The notes under the pieces were generated by a model, which was given only the letters and a program-made list of their open reading frames with translations, had not been told where the DNA came from and made no database searches. From Mycolicibacterium parafortuitum (GTDB lineage: Bacteria; Actinomycetota; Actinomycetes; Mycobacteriales; Mycobacteriaceae), in NCBI RefSeq assembly GCF_002086815.1, contig NZ_MVID01000027.1, forward strand, positions 1 through 64,000: 64,000 nucleotides of DNA, read 5' to 3'. The position numbers were made by a program, and so were the translations under genes. Shown piece after piece: positions 61,202 through 64,000 of this stretch; position 1 is the first letter of the stretch; the number at the start of each line of letters is the position of its first letter.

Positions 61202-62281
61202 GTGAGCGCGGCGCGGGTGCGGGCCCGCCTGCAGCAGCGCGGCGTCGAGTTCGACCTGCACGTCGACGACGGTGAGGTGGTCGCCGTGCTCGGGCCCAAC
61301 GGCGCGGGCAAGTCCACCCTGCTGCAGCTGGTCGCGGGTCTGTTGCGCCCCGACGACGGGCGCGTCGAGGTGGCCGGACGGGTGGTCACCGACACCGCGA
61401 CCGGCGTGTTCACCCCGCCGCATGCCCGCGGGGTCGCGATGCTCGGCCAGCAGGCGATGCTGTTCCCCCACATGTCGGTATCCGCCAATGTCGGCTACGC
61501 CCCGCGCTGCCGCGGGCAGTCCCGCAGGCATGCGCGGGCCACCGCGCAACGCTGGCTGGCCGCGGTCGGCGCGGCCGACCTGGCCGACCGCAGGCCCGCC
61601 CAGCTGTCGGGCGGGCAGGCGCAGCGGGTCGCGGTCGCCCGCGCCCTGGCCGCCGAACCGCGGCTGCTCCTGCTGGACGAACCGATGGCGGCACTCGACG
61701 TCGCCGCCGCGCCCGGGCTGCGCCGGCTGCTGTGCGATGTGCTGCGCGAACGGGCGGCGGTCATCGTGACCCACGACCTGCTCGACGCGCTGGCCATCGC
61801 GGACCGGGTGGTGGTCGTCGAGGACGGCCGGATCGTCGAGAACGGCCCGGCGCGGGCGGTGCTGACCGCGCCGCGCAGCGGTTTCGCCGCGCGCATCGCG
61901 GGCGTCAACCTGATCCCGGGCACCGTGGTCGGGCCCGGGGTGCTGCGGACGAGCTGGAACACCCACATCCACGGGACCGGTGACGTCGAGGCCGGGGCGC
62001 CCGCGGTCGCGCTGTTCGCACCGAACGCGGTCGCAGTGCACCTGGACGCACCGCACGCGAGCCCCCGGAACGTGATCGCTGTGCAGATCGCCGAGATCGA
62101 GATGCACGGCGCACTGGTGCGGGTGCGCAGCGTCGACCTGCCCGACGGCGGCGCCGGGCCGGCGGCCGACATCACCGCCGCCGCGGCCGCCGACCTCGAA
62201 CTCGCGCCCGGTCAGACGGTCCATTTCGTCGTCAAGGCCCAGGAGGTGGGGTTGCATCCCGCCGTGCCGGGGGGTGGGTGA
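61202..62281 (+). CDS. modC: Molybdate ABC transporter ATPase ModC
   Basis: A 359-residue ATPase. Walker A is GPNGAGKST (31-39), signature LSGGQAQR, Walker B LLLLDEPMAALD, switch His in IVTHDLLD. The C-terminal part has a TOBE domain for molybdate sensing. GTG start with GAGGG upstream. Confidence 0.94.
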   Translation: MSAARVRARLQQRGVEFDLHVDDGEVVAVLGPNGAGKSTLLQLVAGLLRPDDGRVEVAGRVVTDTATGVFTPPHARGVAMLGQQAMLFPHMSVSANVGYAPRCRGQSRRHARATAQRWLAAVGAADLADRRPAQLSGGQAQRVAVARALAAEPRLLLLDEPMAALDVAAAPGLRRLLCDVLRERAAVIVTHDLLDALAIADRVVVVEDGRIVENGPARAVLTAPRSGFAARIAGVNLIPGTVVGPGVLRTSWNTHIHGTGDVEAGAPAVALFAPNAVAVHLDAPHASPRNVIAVQIAEIEMHGALVRVRSVDLPDGGAGPAADITAAAAADLELAPGQTVHFVVKAQEVGLHPAVPGGG

Positions 62282-62339
62282 AGCGCTCCCGGCGGGTATC
62301 CCGGCTGCCGGACCGTCGAACCACGACCGAGGAGCATCC

Positions 62340-62510
62340 ATGCACGAGTGTGCGGGCAGCGGCCGCGAACTGCCGGGAGATCCGCCGCCGGACCGGGCGG
62401 CCACCTGCCCGGTGTGCGGACGCGAAACCCCGATCGAACCGAAGCACGGAACCAGGGAGGACGGCGGGCTGTCCTTCGTCGTCGCACCCCATGACAACGT
62501 CGGCGGCTAG
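62340..62510 (+). CDS. Small CxxC (zinc ribbon-like) protein
   Basis: A 56-residue ORF with ATG preceded by GAGGAG at good spacing. It contains CPVCGRE and an N-terminal MHECAGSG, so up to three cysteines and two histidines near the start could bind zinc. It follows modC by 58 bases on the same strand. No family recognised; possibly a molybdenum or metal accessory protein. Confidence 0.6.
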   Translation: MHECAGSGRELPGDPPPDRAATCPVCGRETPIEPKHGTREDGGLSFVVAPHDNVGG

Positions 62511-62638
62511 CCTCACCCGCCGACACAGCGGCGCCGCCGAATAGGCACATCGCGGCCGAATCGGTAAATTACTGCCCAACATCGGCCGGTGACGCTGACC
62601 CGGCGCGTGTGTCGATTGGAATCAGTGAGGCGGTGACG

Positions 62639-64000
62639 GTGTCGGGCGGGTTGGCTACTGCGACCTCGACTGTCCGCCGCCGCCGCGATGACCTCGACGG
62701 ATTGCGCGGGGTCGCGATCGCACTGGTCGCGGTCTTCCACATCTGGTTCGGCCGCGTCTCCGGCGGGGTGGACGTCTTCCTGGTGCTGTCCGGGTACTTC
62801 TTCGGCGGCATGGTGCTCAACCGGGCACTGTCGCCCGAGGCGTCGCTGTCGCCGCTGCCGATGCTGCGACGGCTGGCGCGGCGGTTGTTACCCGCGCTGA
62901 TCGTGGTGCTCGGCGGCGCCGCGGTGTTGACCGTGACGCTGCAGCCGGAGACCCGCTGGGAGTCGTTCGCCGATCAGAGCCTGGCCAGCCTCGGCTACTA
63001 CCAGAACTGGTACCTCGCCGATGCGGCAGCCGACTACACCAGGGCCGGCGAGGCCGTCAGCTCGCTGCAACACCTGTGGTCGATGTCGGTGCAAGGGCAG
63101 TTCTACATCGCGATGCTGGCCGCCACGCTCGGCCTGGCGTTCGTGCTGCGCCGGCTCGTCGGCACCCATCTGAAGGCCGTGCTCGGCGTGGTGTTCGCCG
63201 CGCTGACCGTCGCGTCGTTCTGGTACGCGACCGTCGCGCACGGGCAGAACCAGGCATCGGCGTACTACGACAGCTTCGCGCGGGCCTGGGAACTGCTCGC
63301 CGGAGTGCTTGCCGCGCTCGTGTTCTCCCGACTGGTCATGCCGACGTGGCTGCGCACCGTCGCCGCGGTGGTCGGCGTCGCGGCGATCCTGTCGTGTGGC
63401 GTGCTGATCGACGGCGCACAGGAGTTCCCCGGCCCGTGGGCGTTGGTGCCTGTCGGGGCGACCCTGCTGGTGATCGCGGCAGGTGCCGGGCGGCCGGCGG
63501 CCGAATCGCCGGTGCTGCGGGCGTTGGGGTCGCGCCCGCTCGTGGTGCTCGGTGCGATGGCCTATTCGCTGTACCTGTGGCATTGGCCGCTGCTGATCTT
63601 CTGGCTGGTGCACACCGGCAAACCCCACGTCGGCGTCCTCGACGGGCTCGGCGTGCTGGCCGTGTCGCTGATCCTGGCCTACCTGACCTACCGGCTCATC
63701 GAGAATCCGCTGCGGCACGTCGACGAGCCGGCCGAGCGGGCCGTCCGGGACTGGGGCTGGATGCGCCGTCCGACGGTCGCGCTCGGATCGTCGGTGGTGC
63801 TGCTCGCCGTCGCGCTGACGGTCACGTCGTTCGGGTGGCGCGAGCATGTCGTGCTGCAGCGCGCGAGCGGCGACGAACTCGCGAAGCTTCCCGAACGCGA
63901 CTATCCGGGCGCGCGTGCGCTGACCGGCCAGATGCGGGTGCCCGAACTGCCCATCCGGCCGACGGTGCTGGAAGCCGCCGACGACATCCCGGCCACCACC
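62639..64000 (+). CDS. Membrane acyltransferase 3 (OafA-type), cut by window end
   Basis: The frame is open from 62639 to the edge, 454 residues visible. It starts with DDLDGLRGVAIALVAVFHIW, where the His is the catalytic base of acyltransferase family 3, followed by SGGVDVFLVLSGYF. About ten helices follow, then MAYSLYLWHWPLLIFW and IENPLRHVD. The last visible segment leaves the membrane, so a C-terminal SGNH domain may follow. It transfers acyl groups to glycans or lipids of the envelope. GTG 62639 has GAGG eight bases upstream; GTG 62633 and 62609 are possible. Confidence 0.88.
   Translation, partial: MSGGLATATSTVRRRRDDLDGLRGVAIALVAVFHIWFGRVSGGVDVFLVLSGYFFGGMVLNRALSPEASLSPLPMLRRLARRLLPALIVVLGGAAVLTVTLQPETRWESFADQSLASLGYYQNWYLADAAADYTRAGEAVSSLQHLWSMSVQGQFYIAMLAATLGLAFVLRRLVGTHLKAVLGVVFAALTVASFWYATVAHGQNQASAYYDSFARAWELLAGVLAALVFSRLVMPTWLRTVAAVVGVAAILSCGVLIDGAQEFPGPWALVPVGATLLVIAAGAGRPAAESPVLRALGSRPLVVLGAMAYSLYLWHWPLLIFWLVHTGKPHVGVLDGLGVLAVSLILAYLTYRLIENPLRHVDEPAERAVRDWGWMRRPTVALGSSVVLLAVALTVTSFGWREHVVLQRASGDELAKLPERDYPGARALTGQMRVPELPIRPTVLEAADDIPATT

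Overview
The window is GC-rich chromosomal DNA (GTG starts are common, intergenic gaps are short) with the gene order of a fast-growing Mycobacterium (Mycolicibacterium). Markers are secD-yajC / gabT / carboxylic acid reductase / ruvC-ruvA-ruvB, the block yebC ... pdxS-tesB-pdxT, the PIM lipid operon HIT-pgsA-patA-pimA downstream of thrS, and a DosS/DosR dormancy module. No tRNA, rRNA, insertion sequence, prophage or CRISPR array was recognised. The window cuts secD at its left end and an acyltransferase at its right end.

Layout. 1-1059: secD (partial) and yajC, minus strand. 1430-8340: gabT, an aldehyde dehydrogenase and a three-domain carboxylic acid reductase, plus strand, with a P450-like remnant facing them. 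8348-11766: two small membrane proteins and ruvC-ruvA-ruvB with a LexA-like box. 11808-13646: a TetR regulator, its probable operator, a divergent alpha/beta hydrolase and a small membrane protein. 13701-23415: a minus-strand accessory region. It holds a tightly coupled seven-gene catabolic operon (permease, SDR, degenerate SDR, ureohydrolase, polysaccharide-deacetylase-family hydrolase, Rieske oxygenase, ferredoxin-type reductase), then a PucR regulator, fmdB and formamidase. 23649-39223: a polyprenyl synthase, yebC, an acyl-CoA dehydrogenase behind a perfect palindrome, the pdxST/tesB and PIM operons, thrS, and several small metabolic and regulatory genes ending with a GAF-ANTAR protein.

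39321-48597: a 1235-residue secreted Pro/Gly/Ala/Val repeat protein, then a DosS-type kinase divergent from nitroreductase-USP-DosR, and a second Acg-type nitroreductase convergent with dosR. DosR-like boxes lie in front of both nitroreductases. 48647-57120: an alpha-glucoside utilisation island: GH13 alpha-glucosidase, LacI regulator with two matching operators, a LpqY/SugABC-type ABC importer with a CRP-like site, and a DUF4032 protein. 57160-59114: an RsbQ-RsbP pair (alpha/beta hydrolase plus PAS-PP2C phosphatase). 59211-62510: an HTH-TOBE regulator, modABC and a small CxxC protein. 62639-end: a membrane acyltransferase.

The candidate for an undescribed system is the 16694-23415 operon, possibly extended to 13701. 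It joins oxidative, amidine-hydrolysing and amide-hydrolysing enzymes with an amino-acid-type permease under a PucR regulator, and includes an SDR that has lost its catalytic Tyr and Lys next to an intact one. It looks like a pathway for a nitrogen-rich guanidino, ureido or N-methylated compound, but the substrate cannot be read from sequence.
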